Shown here: positions 62,360 to 64,000 of the stretch, piece after piece
How the letters are laid out: every line of letters starts with the position of its first letter
How positions within the stretch are numbered: the stretch's first letter is position 1
Assembly: GCF_900167115.1 (NCBI RefSeq)
Contig: NZ_FUXZ01000006.1
Location: forward strand, 135,173-199,172
Direction: 5' to 3'
Length of the DNA stretch: 64,000 bases
From: Eubacterium uniforme
Lineage (GTDB): Bacteria > Bacillota > Clostridia > Lachnospirales > Lachnospiraceae
Position numbers and translations under genes: made by a program
The notes under the pieces: generated by a model
What the model was told of the DNA's origin: nothing
The model's input: only the letters and a program-made list of their open reading frames with translations
The model's database searches: none

Positions 62360-64000
62360 TTATTAACCTCATAAATGTATAAAATATTACTATATAAACT
62401 CTTACTATGATTATCCACATATTCTATATATTCATCAAAATCAATATAATACTTGTTTCCCCAAGATGATATTTCTAAATATGTTCTTTTTTTTATTTTA
62501 TCTTCCAACATACCTGTTATAGTAACATAATGATTACTATAGTATTTCACATCAGTATTATTTATATCTACTGGCAAATTATTATTCTGTTTAGAATCTA
62601 CACTATGAAAACCTATGCCATAATCAGAATCACCAATAGACAAACATACAGGGATATCTTCATCAAGCATACTAATTATACAATCCTTCAAATTTACCAA
62701 ACTCACCTCCCATTGAGCATGTAAATCAATCGAAAATCCCCTAAAATATTCATTCATTCTATTTCTCATCGACCACCCAGTTACTCCATTTTTTCTTACA
62801 GTCGGAAAAACAAATGCATTCATTTCTTCAATATATTCTTTATAAGTATCCTTATCTACTTTTAATCCCTGCATCTTTTCGGTTGCTATACTAGTATATC
62901 CTGTTTCTTTATTTTTATCCTTAACAGCTAAATATAATAATATATCTGATGCTGAAATCATTCCACATCCATAATTATAAATAATATAATTAGTAGATGA
63001 TTTATCTGTACTATCAAACCATTCCTGATTTCCCCCAAATGAATCTATTCCTTTTTCATTTCCCTCTATTATAGATATATAATCTTTCCCCCATCTATGC
63101 TTTATGATATCACTATATAACGGAGATGAATTGTACTCATCTCTCTCAACTTTATCTTCATATCCATCATCATCTGTATCTTTTTTACATGGATTTGATT
63201 TCATTGAAAAATAATAACCTTTTATTCTATTATCGTCAGCCTCATAGCTTCCATACTCTGTTATATCATTACATACAGGCATAGGATTTATTTCTTCTCC
63301 ATCTTCTATCCCATCTCCATCTGTATCTGATTTTGTAGGATCACAACCATACAAAATACTTCCATTCTGTAATCTAATACCTGCCGCTTCTACTGCATCA
63401 TATAAACCATCATGATCATTATCCGTCTTATCAAAATCATCTCCGAAGCCAAGGATAGAGTATATATTTATCAATTCTTCTGCCTCATACGCCTTATAAA
63501 AATCACCATTACAATACTCTGCGATTTCCTTTAATAATTCATCTCCTGCTTCTTCTCCCAATCCAACCGTATCTATTTCTATTCCTTTGGCATTTGCTGA
63601 ATCAAGAATCTTTTTACTATAGGCTGCTTCTCCATCTGATAATAAAATAATTCTGTTATTACCACTAAAGGTTTCTGTATTAAATATTTCTATTGATGCA
63701 GATAAAGCATTATTGAAACTTGTATTTCCTCCATCTTTAAGTTCCTGCATAGCATCTAACAAGGCATCCTTATCATTTGTCATCTCTGTCTTTTTATATG
63801 CCTTATCATTAAAAAATACTATGGCTGCCTTATCCATATCACCCATATTTTCAACAAATCCAGTTATAGCCTTAATTCTATTACATGTTTTATCACGAGT
63901 CGTGACATATTCATCCAATGGAATAAGTCCGTATTTATATCCCGAATCAATCCAATCTTTTAAAAGCATACTACCTGAACAATCTACAGTTAAAACTGTA
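62356..64000 (-). CDS. Secreted VWA protein with calcium-binding repeats and C39-like peptidase domain, 5' end missing
   Basis: The frame continues to the window edge: upstream of the first internal ATG it reads TVLTVDCSGS, the MIDAS metal-ion site (DxSGS) of a von Willebrand A domain, so the true start lies outside. The VWA domain spans the first 170 visible residues (IILLSDGEAAYSKKI). Two thrombospondin type 3-like calcium repeats follow (DNDHDGLYDAVE, DTDGDGIEDGEE) and a third (DTDDDGYEDKVE). The C-terminal 240 residues look like a C39/papain-like peptidase with Cys in YNYGCGMISASD and His in SNHYVTITG, then SSWGNKYY. No anchor is seen. It could act in adhesion or processing of surface proteins. 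Confidence 0.82.
   Translation of the reverse strand, partial: TVLTVDCSGSMLLKDWIDSGYKYGLIPLDEYVTTRDKTCNRIKAITGFVENMGDMDKAAIVFFNDKAYKKTEMTNDKDALLDAMQELKDGGNTSFNNALSASIEIFNTETFSGNNRIILLSDGEAAYSKKILDSANAKGIEIDTVGLGEEAGDELLKEIAEYCNGDFYKAYEAEELINIYSILGFGDDFDKTDNDHDGLYDAVEAAGIRLQNGSILYGCDPTKSDTDGDGIEDGEEINPMPVCNDITEYGSYEADDNRIKGYYFSMKSNPCKKDTDDDGYEDKVERDEYNSSPLYSDIIKHRWGKDYISIIEGNEKGIDSFGGNQEWFDSTDKSSTNYIIYNYGCGMISASDILLYLAVKDKNKETGYTSIATEKMQGLKVDKDTYKEYIEEMNAFVFPTVRKNGVTGWSMRNRMNEYFRGFSIDLHAQWEVSLVNLKDCIISMLDEDIPVCLSIGDSDYGIGFHSVDSKQNNNLPVDINNTDVKYYSNHYVTITGMLEDKIKKRTYLEISSWGNKYYIDFDEYIEYVDNHSKSLYSNILYIYEVNK

Overview
The window is AT-rich (roughly two thirds A+T by eye) with strong AGGAGG-type ribosome binding sites, a complete type II fatty-acid cluster that uses FabK rather than FabI, and many families typical of Clostridia (DUF4317, DUF6483, DUF6088, BspA-like leucine-rich surface proteins, a Cthe_2159-like pectin-binding protein). 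I read it as a low-GC Gram-positive of the Lachnospiraceae, possibly close to Lachnospira/[Eubacterium] eligens. The family is inferred with moderate confidence; the species is a guess. No rRNA, tRNA or CRISPR array was seen.

Layout. (1) 0-2.6 kb: a ferrous iron operon feoA-feoB-feoC-like on the minus strand, with a perfect 20-bp palindrome forming its promoter spacer, facing an AraC regulator. (2) 2.6-6.8 kb: the AraC gene, a small membrane protein, a DUF4317 gene and a WYL regulator. (3) 6.8-11 kb: a small defence-like island containing a DUF6088/AbiEi-like protein, a protein with an EVE-like start and a QxK nuclease-like motif, a soluble FtsH-like AAA+/M41 protease, and an AbiEi antitoxin whose AbiEii toxin partner is reduced to fused end fragments. 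(4) 11-18.4 kb: three tandem secreted BspA-like leucine-rich proteins, one broken by loss of one 5-bp repeat unit, and a DUF4214 gene cut from its signal peptide by a frameshift. (5) 18.4-24.2 kb: an ATPase remnant, hypothetical genes, a putative lipoprotein, and an ABC-2 type export operon preceded by a small ORF and a terminator. (6) 24.4-32.3 kb: a giant beta-propeller/Y_Y_Y/HD-GYP sensor, a tandem hairpin repeat array, two acetyltransferases, a duplicated small protein and a fourth leucine-rich paralogue. (7) 32.5-43.5 kb: secreted surface and carbohydrate-binding proteins, an esterase lipoprotein, two Big_2-domain proteins, a second repeat array and several gene remnants. (8) 43.5-46.4 kb: a DUF6483 gene and a reverse transcriptase preceded by a compact, heavily base-paired non-coding element. 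(9) 46.5-51 kb: lysS with a C-terminal tRNA-binding domain, greA, and a LacI-like/GGDEF fusion. (10) 51.2-61.7 kb: the fatty-acid operon acpP-accB-accC-accD-accA-fabH-fabK-fabD-fabG-fabF-fabZ and a FabT-like MarR gene at its end. (11) 61.7-64 kb: a hypothetical gene and a truncated VWA/calcium-repeat/C39-like peptidase protein.

How the genes work together. The ten enzymes and the acyl carrier protein make a complete malonyl-CoA to acyl-ACP pathway, transcribed from a consensus promoter bracketed by two copies of a palindromic motif that the terminal MarR protein may bind. The Feo genes form a ferrous uptake unit. The surface proteins suggest a plant-fibre lifestyle. The strongest candidate for an undescribed system is the reverse transcriptase with its upstream structured element at 44.2-45.7 kb: an outer 17-bp inverted repeat encloses interlocking stems, which resembles a retron or DRT-type RNA without matching either closely. 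The AAA+/M41 - nuclease-like - DUF6088 trio is a second candidate.
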